DNA of 64,000 bases from Microbulbifer sp. GL-2 (GTDB taxonomy: Bacteria > Pseudomonadota > Gammaproteobacteria > Pseudomonadales > Cellvibrionaceae): positions 4,770,001 to 4,834,000 of the forward strand of contig NZ_AP019807.1 of assembly GCF_007183175.1 (NCBI RefSeq), in the 5' to 3' direction. Below, piece after piece: positions 1-9,187 of the stretch (the stretch's first letter is position 1; the number at the start of each line of letters is the position of its first letter). Under the pieces are notes generated by a model. It was given only the letters and a program-made list of their open reading frames with translations. It was not told where the DNA came from and did not search any database. Position numbers and translations under genes: made by a program.

Positions 1-102
1 CTTATATCAAATAAAAAATACATAAGTAGAAAGAACAAAAAAGCAAAATTACTTTTACCTTCATAGATTCCTATAATTGTTTTCAAATACTCAGGTGACA
101 CA

Positions 103-1260
103 ATGAAAGCTTGGCGACTAACAATTATCTTTGCCCTGCTAACCTTAACTTTTGGCATTATTGCCTATGTCTACAATCATCATTTTACCGAAAAAACACA
201 ATTCTATAGAACACCCGTTACAGAAGAAATAATAATCAATGAAACGCGCTTTAAGGAAAAGGAAACCATTAACATTCTTATCCTTGATGGTGGCGGTGTA
301 CGGGGACTTATTCCTCTTTATGTGTTGCAATATATTGAGCAGCAAGTAGGAAAACCGATCAATGAGATTTTTGATGTCTTCAGTGGTGTCTCCACGGGAG
401 CAATTATTGCTACGGGACTCAATGTACCGGTTAAACAATTAAGTGATAAATATGGAGACTATGGCTCAAAGGTAGATCTACTTATAAAGCTCTACAAATC
501 CGAGAGCAAGTACCTTTTTACAACACCTTGGTACCACAAGCTTTTGACCGGTGCAGGAATGTTTTCCCCAAAATTCATGGGTGATCGTCTACATCAAGTA
601 ATGAAATTTCACTATACGGAAGATCTTAAATTCACCGAATTAGAGAAGTACGTCATTATACCTTCTCTCGATATTTATACTGGACAAGTACATCTATTCA
701 AAAATCGTGGTAAGGAGGTCGCCAACCTACCCTCAAACAGTCTATACCAGCTGGTCACCGCCGCATCCAGCGCCGAGACTATATTTCCCCCAGTTGACTT
801 TTTGAGTATAAAAAAAGATTTTCGCTATCGTTATTTTGCTGATGCCGGGATATCAACCAACAACCCCACCAGTATGGTATTACTGGATATCATGGAAGAA
901 TTCCCAAACAAGAAATACTATGTTCTGATTCTGGGTTCCGGTACATCTCCACTGAGCAGTGCGCACACTGGCTACCAAGAAGTGAAAAATTGGGGGCAGT
1001 TACGCTGGATGCATGACCTCATCACTGATGTACAAAGATCAATGGATAACCAACAGCTATACACTCTGAAAATAGCAAAACTCTTATCCCCAGATCAAAT
1101 TGAATATGACTACCTAAATGTAAAAGTAGTTAATCCGACTGTCGGAATTTTCGATTATGAATCAATGGACTCTCTAAAAATACATGCCGACAGACTGCTA
1201 AAAGAGAATAAAAACCAAATAGATCAGGTAATAGAACACCTGAAACAAAGAACTGATTAA
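103..1260 (+). CDS. patatin-like phospholipase, membrane-anchored
   Basis: 385-residue protein with an N-terminal hydrophobic segment (about residues 5-23) that is either an uncleaved anchor or a signal peptide, followed by a patatin-like lipid acyl hydrolase domain. The oxyanion-hole glycine motif DGGGVRG lies at residues 62-68, the nucleophile elbow GVSTG at 95-99 (Ser97), and the catalytic Asp in DAG at 247-249, so the Ser-Asp dyad is complete. Patatins hydrolyse acyl chains from phospholipids or neutral lipids. The anchor would place the enzyme at the inner membrane, probably facing the periplasm. No CD-NTase or other CBASS gene is adjacent, so a CapV-like defence role has no support here. 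It stands alone with no operon partner in view. Fold and catalysis are well supported; the substrate is unknown. Confidence 0.9.
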   Translation: MKAWRLTIIFALLTLTFGIIAYVYNHHFTEKTQFYRTPVTEEIIINETRFKEKETINILILDGGGVRGLIPLYVLQYIEQQVGKPINEIFDVFSGVSTGAIIATGLNVPVKQLSDKYGDYGSKVDLLIKLYKSESKYLFTTPWYHKLLTGAGMFSPKFMGDRLHQVMKFHYTEDLKFTELEKYVIIPSLDIYTGQVHLFKNRGKEVANLPSNSLYQLVTAASSAETIFPPVDFLSIKKDFRYRYFADAGISTNNPTSMVLLDIMEEFPNKKYYVLILGSGTSPLSSAHTGYQEVKNWGQLRWMHDLITDVQRSMDNQQLYTLKIAKLLSPDQIEYDYLNVKVVNPTVGIFDYESMDSLKIHADRLLKENKNQIDQVIEHLKQRTD

Positions 1261-2207
1261 TGTAGAAAATTCACTCCACCTGAGGAAAACCATTTATCAA
1301 GCAAGCAACACCTCCAAAATACATAAATATCTTAAGACATAGAAAATAACTATACTCCATTAACTGTCATTAGTTCTCATTAACACTTTTTTAAAAAGAA
1401 GATGGTCATACCCAAGGAACATATAATCACAGTGTTATCCAACAATATTTCAGTTAAGCTTTGCATGGCCTTTAGTCACAGCCTGGAAATAAAATTGAAT
1501 CAGTATTTCCTATAACTCCAACGAAGATAATCATTAAATTTAACTTAATGCAGAAAATGACCTAAATCTTTATCAAACAGAATAATCAATAGGTTATTTT
1601 AGGTGCCACCAGGCATAAAAAGCGCGCCAATGATCGAAGAAGTAATCCAATGCAATTGGATAGATTTATTAAAGCAATCGATTTGTTGAGCCTACAGGGA
1701 AACTGTACAGATCAGCAGAGAAAGACATGAATATTAGAAAACTCAATTAGGACCAATCAAACTTTCTATACGTACTAAAACCCCATCTCCAAGCACACCT
1801 TGATGTTGGTAATGACGAAGTTGCTCACTCGAGATATGACCACGGGCCAAAAAAGGCCATGTGATGTATGTAATCGACGTAGTTTTTAAAATCTAATTTT
1901 TTATTTCAATTGCAATATTTTACAAAACTTTACTCTACTCCCAACACCCTGCAGCCCGCCTGTGCATATGCACTGGTCTTATTATTGTAAATAAAATATA
2001 GAAGTAGCTGGTGATTTCAACCTGTTGATTTCTAACGATTATTACCAGAAGGTATTATTAATTTGTCAATAAACTTGATAAATCTTATCCATTTTACTGG
2101 CACGGATTCCATTAAGTCTAAATGTCGATTTCTCTGTATCAGGCAAGCTTGAACCTGTCTCGGAATAATTTATCATATGGAAACATTCTACTGAATCGAC
2201 ACCTGTC
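1261..2207. other. intergenic region, no supported gene
   Basis: AT-rich stretch of about 950 bases between the patatin-like gene and the dioxygenase gene. Both strands are broken by frequent stops and I see no convincing RNA gene. The last 150 bases presumably hold the dioxygenase promoter, but no clear -35/-10 pair could be chosen by eye. Confidence 0.5.
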
Positions 2208-3038
2208 ATGAATATCTCCCAGTACTCTAAAGGCTGCGGTGCACTCGTGGAAGGCGTGCAGCTGGCCAACTTATCCGATGTCGAACTCAACGACCTGCGC
2301 CGGGCCTTCGCCGATTACGGTGTTCTATTTTTTCGCAATCAGTCCCTATCCCCGGAGGATCATCTGGCCTTCGCCCACCGTTGGGGCGAGATTGTTATCA
2401 ATAAGTTTTTCACACACACACAGGAATACCCCGGTATCGCTGAGGTACGAAAGGAAGCGGATCAGGAAACCAATATCGGAGGCGGATGGCACACGGATCA
2501 TTCTTATGATCAGGAGCCCGCCCTGGGTTCCATACTGGTAGCCAGGGAACTGCCCGAGACCGGCGGTGACACACACTTTGCCAACCTGCAAAAAGCCTAT
2601 GACAGCCTGTCTAATGGGCTAAAGACGACATTGGAAACCCTAAGGGCCGTACATTCGAATGTGCACGTCTACGGCGAGGACGGCTACTATCAGTCCACGG
2701 ACCTGGCCTCGCAACTTGGTGGCGTCAACGATGTTGGTGAGGCGGTGCACCCAGTAGTAATCCAGCACCCCGATACCGGGCGTAAGATTCTCTACGTCAA
2801 TCCAGGGTTTACTCTGTGTTTTGAAGGCTGGACGCCTGAGGAAAGCAGGCCGCTGCTGAACTTCCTGTTCGCCCACGTACTCACCAATGGCTATACCTGC
2901 CGCTTCCCCTGGGAGCCAGGCTCGGTTGCATTCTGGGATAACCGGAGTACCTGGCACTCCGCCGAAAATGATTACCAAGGGCAGTTCCGCTTAATGCACC
3001 GAATCACGCTTGCCGGTAGTAATTTGCAGGCGGTCTAA
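2208..3038 (+). CDS. TauD/TfdA-family 2-oxoglutarate-dependent dioxygenase
   Basis: 276-residue Fe(II)/2-oxoglutarate dioxygenase of the TauD/TfdA family. The iron-binding facial triad is visible: His95 and Asp97 in GGWHTDHS, and the distal His250 in STWHSA. Arg265 in RLMHRITLAG is the likely 2-oxoglutarate-binding arginine, matching the conserved C-terminal TauD motif. The length is normal for the family (about 270-300). Members hydroxylate taurine, alkyl sulfates, 2,4-D, carnitine precursors and other small acids, so the substrate cannot be named. No taurine or sulfonate transporter genes (tauABC) are adjacent. GC content is higher than in the flanking DNA, which fits a functional gene surrounded by decaying sequence. 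Confidence 0.9.
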   Translation: MNISQYSKGCGALVEGVQLANLSDVELNDLRRAFADYGVLFFRNQSLSPEDHLAFAHRWGEIVINKFFTHTQEYPGIAEVRKEADQETNIGGGWHTDHSYDQEPALGSILVARELPETGGDTHFANLQKAYDSLSNGLKTTLETLRAVHSNVHVYGEDGYYQSTDLASQLGGVNDVGEAVHPVVIQHPDTGRKILYVNPGFTLCFEGWTPEESRPLLNFLFAHVLTNGYTCRFPWEPGSVAFWDNRSTWHSAENDYQGQFRLMHRITLAGSNLQAV

Positions 3039-3184
3039 CTATATCGCGGAACACCCGTGAATCCACTTCCAGTAGAAAATGCGTGGCGCACTTGATGATA
3101 AATATGCTGTATTAATCAAAAATTTACTTGGTGGCGAGCTGCCAGATACAGGCACAAAGGACGGGGGTGTCACTATTTGAATTA

Positions 3185-3496
3185 CTATACACTGCCCCCA
3201 AACTCTATCACCAAGACCCTTGCTTCGCCTTGTGGGTGTGCCATGTGTACTATGCCTACTGAAGCATAGAAAATATCCCCTGTTTTTATGATGGCAGAAT
3301 CTTTTTTACCATCTATTTTGTATTTCATTTCGATGTAGATATTAAAAACAGTAAACACTTCCTCCCCATCATTGATGTACCATTTATAGTGTTGATCAGT
3401 CCAATGAAGCCTAGTGGTAATCCCATTCATGTTGGCAATATGCTTGGCTTCTCAGGCTTTCTCTGCCGTAAATTCTTTGCTTCTAATTATGTTCAT
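3185..3496 (-). pseudogene. small cupin-domain protein broken by an in-frame TGA
   Basis: A single-domain cupin of about 103 codons. The reading frame from an ATG at 3496 begins MNIIRSKEFTAEKA, meets TGA at 3454-3452, then continues without another stop to 3185 with the cupin core. Core features are WYINDGEEVFTVF in the first cupin motif region and GDIFYASVGIVHMAHPQGEA in the second. The residue at the TGA is expected to be Trp (TGG), so one G-to-A change explains the break. Translation could restart at the Met codon at 3430 (81 residues), which would lose about 22 residues including the first strand. Either a recent nonsense pseudogene, a restart product or a sequencing error. Cupins of this size often bind a metal and small ligands; the function here is unknown. 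Confidence 0.7.
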
Positions 3497-3732
3497 ATTC
3501 TTACTACTTGAGTCAGTTTGCCTATACCATACTTGCATGTTTGGCCGAAATCTAACTATATAGAGTGTTTATGAAACGTGGATAGGTCTTACGGATGTAT
3601 AACACCGCTTATAAAAAGGAAGTTTAAGGGGAGGCCGCAGTAAAGACTACGGCCAAAAAGTGGGAGTACTTTGTTCTATAAAAAGTATCCAGGTACTGTA
3701 AATACAGTTACTTCAAGATTTTAAAGCAATTA

Positions 3733-6183
3733 CTATTGCATGATAGTACCCATGTTTCCACTTCCAATTTGTACAGCAATAGCAGTATTCCCAAAACCTG
3801 CCTGAGTGATTGTATGGCTATTATCGTTACCCACCTGAAATGTCGCTGCCGCACTAAGGGTCGCTCCAGTTTGAATAATACCTGCCATATTTGTAGAACC
3901 AACCTGCGATATCAAAGCACTGGAAAAATTCGTTGCATCCTGCCCAATATCAGCATCATTCCTTTCTCCAACCTGCCTGACTGCAGCAACACTAAAGGAG
4001 GTCCCCCCAATTTGATCAACATCGCCATCATTTATATTACCGACTTGATCGATAGTAGCAATACTCTCCATGACATCTATTTGTTCAACACCCCCTTCAT
4101 TCATACTGCCGGCTTGGTTAATAATGGCAATAGTTGATACAGTTCCGCCAAACTGCTCAATAAAAGCAAATTGCTCGGTGCCTATTTGATTAACAAAGGC
4201 ACCACTTGTAGTGGTTCCCTCCTGAGAAACTTCCGTATCATTCATAGAGCCAATTTGACTAATTACAATAATACTGCCAATAGTCTCTTCTTGGCTAAGA
4301 GCGGCTTCATGATCTAGCCCTACTTGATTGATGAAGCCGCTACTTGCGATCACGACATCTCCTTGGCCGGCCTCAGCAGAGTTCATAGAGCCGAGTTGAC
4401 TGACAAGAGCAATACTTGCCACCACTCCATCCTCCTGGAAAACATCAGCTTCATTCATAGAGCCTGCTTGATTGATAGAGGCGCTAGCAGCAGTAACCAA
4501 CCCTTGCTCAACTCCGGCTTCGTTCATAGAGCCTGCTTGATTGACGAAGGCATTACTAAACGTGACCGCCTCTTGCTCAACCTCAGCTTCGTTCATAGAG
4601 CCTAATTGATTGACTAGGATAGTACTTGCAATTACTCCATCATCTTGCTCGACTTCCGTCTCATTCATAGAGCCTGTTTGATTGACAAAGATACTACTTG
4701 CAATCACTCCCTCCTCTTGTGAAACCCCAGCTATATTCATGGAGCCAAATTGGTTAATGAAGATACCACTTGCTGCGACCTCTTCTTGACCAACCTCAGC
4801 AATATTCATCGATCCCACCTGATTAACGAGGATGCTACTTGCAATTACTCCTTCCTCCTGAAAAACATCAGTTTCATTCATAGAGCCTGCTTGATTAACA
4901 AGGATACTACTTGCATTCACCCCACTATCTTGGGCAGCTTCAGCCTCATTCATAGAGCCAAATTGATTGACAAAGACACTACTAACCGTGGCCTCTTCTT
5001 GAATAATCTCAGCTTCGTTCATGGAACCAACTTGATTCACGGAAGCGATACTTGCAAAGACATTCTCTTCTTGTTCAATTATGCCTTCGTTCGATAAGCC
5101 TACTTGATTAATAAAGGCACTACTTGCTGTCACTTGAACTTGAAAAAGGGCAGCCTCATTCAAAGAGCCAACTTGATTGATTAAAGCAATACTTGCTAAA
5201 ACGTTTTCTTGACTAAGATCGTCAATATCATTCGAAGATCCTATTTGATTAACCAAGGCACTACTGGCTGTAACTTCTTTCTGTGCTATCTCGCCTTCAT
5301 TCATAGAACCTACTTGATTGACAAAGGTGTTACTAGCAATTACAGCCTCCTGCTCCAACTCAAATCCATTCATAGAGCCAAATTGATTGATAATGGCACT
5401 ACTAGCTGCGGTCTCCTCTTGATTAATATTGGCTGAGTTATTTTCACCTACTTGATTAATACCCGAAACACTTGAAATAACATTGTTTTCGTAACTAATA
5501 TTTCCTACATTTACATCTCCTGTCTGATTCACACTTGCAATACTTAATGCAGATTCATCTTTTTGGGTTATATTTGAAAAGTTCATAAATCCAGTTTGAT
5601 TTATTGCTGCAGTACTACCTATAACCCCATCTTGTATTAGGAATGCATTATTCATTTCACCAAATTGATTTGTTAATGCGATACTTGTCGTTGTCGCCCC
5701 TGTTTGAAAAACTCGAGATATGTTCATACTGCCGGCTTGATCAATAATAGCTGCACTTAAAGCAGCATCATTGGCTTGAATACTAGAAGACACATTTCCA
5801 GATCCAAGTTGATTAATCAACACGCTAGTTGCGAAAACTATACTTTGAGTTGATGCTGCACCATTCATACTTCCAGTCTGATTTATGCTTGCAGTGCCTG
5901 TAGTGGCCTCCGATTGCGTAGAGGTGGCACGGTTCATAGTGCCTATTTGTAAGTGTGTGGCAATACTACTGGTAGCACCGGACGTTTGGGATACGTCAGA
6001 ATCATTAGAATCTCCAATTTGAGTCTGTACTATTAAATTATTTTGTATTGTTGGGTCCAATTGATCAGTAACTGCCATATTACCAGAGCCAATCTGAGTT
6101 AATATCGCCGTATTATTATCCGCTAAAACATTACCACTAAATGCGGCTAACATCGCTGCAGCCAGGGGGGTTAACTTCTTCAT
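3733..6183 (-). CDS. secreted curlin-repeat (CsgA/CsgB-like) protein
   Basis: 816-residue protein with a signal peptide (MKKLTPLAAAMLAAFSGNVLA) and then about 35 imperfect repeats of 20-23 residues over the rest of its length. The core reads INQxGSMNEAxVxQ, with Gln-x-Gly-x-x-Asn spacing resembling the curlin repeat that forms the amyloid beta-solenoid of CsgA and CsgB. Curlins usually have about five repeats, so this is very long. Repeat-to-repeat loops are acidic (EE, QEEG). The start at 6183 is preferred because an AAAGGA ribosome site at 6189-6194 lies 5 bases upstream; an alternative ATG at 6189 overlaps that site. No csgC, csgE, csgF or csgG homologue is in the window. Probably a surface or matrix amyloid-like protein; the assembly route is inferred only. 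Confidence 0.85.
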   Translation of the reverse strand: MKKLTPLAAAMLAAFSGNVLADNNTAILTQIGSGNMAVTDQLDPTIQNNLIVQTQIGDSNDSDVSQTSGATSSIATHLQIGTMNRATSTQSEATTGTASINQTGSMNGAASTQSIVFATSVLINQLGSGNVSSSIQANDAALSAAIIDQAGSMNISRVFQTGATTTSIALTNQFGEMNNAFLIQDGVIGSTAAINQTGFMNFSNITQKDESALSIASVNQTGDVNVGNISYENNVISSVSGINQVGENNSANINQEETAASSAIINQFGSMNGFELEQEAVIASNTFVNQVGSMNEGEIAQKEVTASSALVNQIGSSNDIDDLSQENVLASIALINQVGSLNEAALFQVQVTASSAFINQVGLSNEGIIEQEENVFASIASVNQVGSMNEAEIIQEEATVSSVFVNQFGSMNEAEAAQDSGVNASSILVNQAGSMNETDVFQEEGVIASSILVNQVGSMNIAEVGQEEVAASGIFINQFGSMNIAGVSQEEGVIASSIFVNQTGSMNETEVEQDDGVIASTILVNQLGSMNEAEVEQEAVTFSNAFVNQAGSMNEAGVEQGLVTAASASINQAGSMNEADVFQEDGVVASIALVSQLGSMNSAEAGQGDVVIASSGFINQVGLDHEAALSQEETIGSIIVISQIGSMNDTEVSQEGTTTSGAFVNQIGTEQFAFIEQFGGTVSTIAIINQAGSMNEGGVEQIDVMESIATIDQVGNINDGDVDQIGGTSFSVAAVRQVGERNDADIGQDATNFSSALISQVGSTNMAGIIQTGATLSAAATFQVGNDNSHTITQAGFGNTAIAVQIGSGNMGTIMQ

Positions 6184-6189
6184 AAACAT

Positions 6190-7282
6190 CCTTTACCCAC
6201 TGTTAACAATCATACTGAAGGAGCCATCTACTCTTAATAATTTGAGAGTAAATCATTTATATCAAATGCCTGCACTGTAGTTTGCAATACAAAATGGGGG
6301 CAATAGCATTTAGGTGGCTATACACCAAAATCATCATGCCAAACTTCAGGTCTCAGCAAAGATAAAGCTATTAAGCAGTCATCAACCAGAGGATATACAG
6401 AGCGGACCAACAATTAATACAACTATCACTTAATTATTAATACCATTAACCTCAATACTGGATTAATGAGAACACTGCGGCACTTACAATGAAGTCTCGA
6501 TTCATTGCGAAATTAATTTTTGTTCAAAAAATGATAAAAATCTTGAGACGGAATAGCTAAATTAATGAGAGGAAAGTTTGGAATTTCAATACTGGAAAAT
6601 GACAAATACGCCAAATGTTATTTAGTACGCCTCAAACCAGAAACCATCAGCAGGAATGCAAAACCCCACAATTTATGTGATGCACTAGCTGCCAGCCGCT
6701 ACATTCACATTATTACAATCAATTATTGTACACGGATAACTTGGAGGGCTGACAGACAATAGTATTTCAACCATTTTTTAACGCTTTTGCTCCGGTTCTA
6801 ATTTATGCCTACTCTCCATTAATTTTCTGGGTCCTCTGCAAACTGCTATTTCAGCCCTACCGCCCTTTACCCATACACCAAGGGCACCGATACAATGATA
6901 CTAACACCCCGGTTGGTAGCCATTCAGGAAAATCGGCCTTTGTAAGGGGCTAACTGTAAAACAGTATCTAAATTACAGCCATTAGCTTTAATGGAGATCA
7001 CAGAGACCAGGAGAATTGAACCGGCTATTCAAGATAGATTCACAGGCTGTCTCTGTCAGAATCAGAGCAATGTCAAACATTTGGTGACGGTATACTGGGG
7101 TCATTTACCCAATAACACCCAGAAATTAGCTTTAAAAAATCCCAATTGATTTCATGATATTTGAAAATGGTGAAAGCAAAAAATCATTTTACATTACGAC
7201 ATATCCATACCAAGTACCCCTTTATTTTTTTACGTTTTTCGACAACAATCTGAACTGATCTTTATCCACTCAGAGAATAATA
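6190..7282. other. intergenic region between divergent genes
   Basis: About 1.1 kb of AT-rich sequence between the curlin-repeat gene (minus strand) and the FAD oxidoreductase gene (plus strand). It should contain both promoters. Short open frames here (for example 6565-6762) have no family resemblance, no clear ribosome site and unlikely composition. No RNA gene recognised. Confidence 0.5.
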
Positions 7283-8860
7283 ATGAAGGATGTTCTGATT
7301 ATTGGCGGCGGCCATAATGGCCTAGTCTGCGCCTGTTATTTAGCCAAAGCGGGAAAAAAAGTAACAATTCTGGAGCGTCGGTCAATTGTTGGCGGAGCTG
7401 CAGTTACTGAAGAGTTCCATCCAGGGTTCAGAAACTCTGTAGCGAGCTACACTGTAAGCCTGCTGAACCCGAAAATCATCGAAGACCTTAACTTGTATGA
7501 GCACGGCCTGGAAATCAAGTTACGGCCGCAGTCAAATTTTTTTCCGCTTTCAGGTAACGAAAACCTCTCCTTTCATAAGAATCTCGCAGATACACAGGCA
7601 GAGGTCGCCCGCTTCTCAGAAAGGGATGCAGCCACCCTGCCCGACTTTTATGCCATGCTGGGAACTGTAGCGGATATTTTACGAGAAGAATTGCTACGCT
7701 CTCCCCCCAACGTGGGTGGCGGGTTTGCGGATTTGATTCGTGCTGGTAGCTTTGGCATGAGGGCTAAAAAGCTCAGTATGGCAGCCCGCCGTGATGCACT
7801 GGATCTGTTCACCAAGAATGCCACCAGCGTGCTGGATGCCTGGTTTGAAAATGACCATGTCAAAGCTGCATTCGCCTTCGACTCTATCGTCGGCAACTAT
7901 GCCGCACCCAGCACCCCCGGCTCTGCCTATGTATTGTTGCACCATGTATTTGGCGAGGTAAACGGCGAGAAAGGCGCCTGGGGCCATGCCATGGGCGGTA
8001 TGGGTGCTATCACCCAAGCCATGGGTAAAGAAGCGAAGCGCCTCGGAGTCACTATTCGCACAGATGCCGAGGTTAAAGATGTTTTGATAGATGGCGGTCG
8101 CGCTACTGGAGTGCGGCTAAGCAGCGGGGAAACCGTTACCGCCAGCAAAGTAATCGCCAATGTTGGACCTAAATTGCTCTACTCCCAGATGATTGACGAA
8201 CAGCATCTAGAGCCGGAGTTCCAGCGGCGAGTACGCGGTTTTAGGGTGGGTTCAGGCACCTTCCGTATGAATGTGGCTCTGTCCGAGCTGCCAGATTTCA
8301 CTTGCAAGCCCGGAACTCACCTACAGCCACACCATCAATCGGGAATAGTCATTGGTCCCACCATGGATTACTTGGAGCAGGCCTATGTGGATGCGACACA
8401 ATACGGCTGGTCGAAGCAGCCCATTGTAGAGATATTAATCCCCTCCACCATCGACCCCTCCCTGGCCCCCGAGGGCCACCATGTCGCCAGCTTATTCTGC
8501 CAGCAATTCGCTCCAGAACTATCGGACGGCAAAAGCTGGGACGACTATCGAGAGCAAGCGGCGCAAACCATTGTCGATACCGTTACCAGCTACGCTCCCA
8601 ATTTCCGTGATGCCATCATCGCGCAGCAAATTCACTCGCCACTGGACCTAGAGCGCAAGTTTGGTTTGATCGGTGGCGACATCTTCCATGGCGCCCTGGG
8701 GCTGGACCAACTATGGAGTAACCGCCCCTTTATGGGTTTTGCGGATTACCGCACACCGATCCAGGACTTGTACCTCTGTGGCTCCGGTACTCACCCTGGA
8801 GGTGGGGTTACTGGAGTGCCTGGTCATAACGCTGCAATGGAGATTCTGAGAGATAAATAA
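7283..8860 (+). CDS. phytoene-dehydrogenase-like FAD-dependent oxidoreductase
   Basis: 525-residue flavoprotein of the CrtI/PYROXD2-like amine oxidase superfamily. The N-terminal dinucleotide-binding motif GGGHNG is at residues 8-13, followed by an acidic/basic strand end (TILERR). The C-terminal FAD-contact motif has the pattern YLCGSGTHPGGGVTGVPGHN, typical of the family. The length is normal. No crtB, crtE or other carotenoid genes are present, so carotenoid synthesis is not indicated; many such proteins have unknown substrates. No signal peptide, so probably cytosolic or membrane-associated. A truncated, frameshifted paralogue covering residues from about 237 to the end lies at 16470-17340. 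ATG at 7283 follows a weak purine-rich stretch (GAGAATAAT). Confidence 0.88.
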   Translation: MKDVLIIGGGHNGLVCACYLAKAGKKVTILERRSIVGGAAVTEEFHPGFRNSVASYTVSLLNPKIIEDLNLYEHGLEIKLRPQSNFFPLSGNENLSFHKNLADTQAEVARFSERDAATLPDFYAMLGTVADILREELLRSPPNVGGGFADLIRAGSFGMRAKKLSMAARRDALDLFTKNATSVLDAWFENDHVKAAFAFDSIVGNYAAPSTPGSAYVLLHHVFGEVNGEKGAWGHAMGGMGAITQAMGKEAKRLGVTIRTDAEVKDVLIDGGRATGVRLSSGETVTASKVIANVGPKLLYSQMIDEQHLEPEFQRRVRGFRVGSGTFRMNVALSELPDFTCKPGTHLQPHHQSGIVIGPTMDYLEQAYVDATQYGWSKQPIVEILIPSTIDPSLAPEGHHVASLFCQQFAPELSDGKSWDDYREQAAQTIVDTVTSYAPNFRDAIIAQQIHSPLDLERKFGLIGGDIFHGALGLDQLWSNRPFMGFADYRTPIQDLYLCGSGTHPGGGVTGVPGHNAAMEILRDK

Positions 8861-8972
8861 GACTGGCTCGCACTGATCTTATAAACCCAGTGCGGCCACT
8901 ATTCACAATAGTGCTCAGGTCATGATTAACCACTCAAGAAATTAGTGGGTATAGACGTTATTTGAGTGAGTG

Positions 8973-9000
8973 CCTGCACTTGCAGATTGGCAAGTGCAGG
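8973..9000. terminator. perfect 10-bp hairpin between convergent genes
   Basis: Inverted repeat CCTGCACTTG...CAAGTGCAGG with an 8-base loop, lying between the convergent FAD oxidoreductase and giant lipoprotein genes. It has no run of T on either side, so it is not a canonical intrinsic terminator. It may end transcription with Rho or protect a 3' end. Confidence 0.35.
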
Positions 9001-9187
9001 GGCCATAATGGGAGAGCGCTGACAGCCTGTATGATCTATGTAGATCTTAATCCTAACTGGACCACTATACAGCAGCCTTATAAGACTATGGTTGCGTCAA
9101 GCTAACGAATACTGATGGCATGGTGAGTTACCCCACCATACCAACAGCCGTCCCAGTAAACAAAACCCAATCAAATTAAAGATTCAG

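Noticed and set aside
103..1260. CBASS CapV-type patatin effector
   Set aside because: No CD-NTase, ubiquitin-like or other CBASS gene nearby, and the protein has an N-terminal membrane anchor.
6565..6762. 65-codon plus-strand frame in the curlin/oxidoreductase intergenic region
   Set aside because: No family resemblance and no convincing ribosome site or coding composition.
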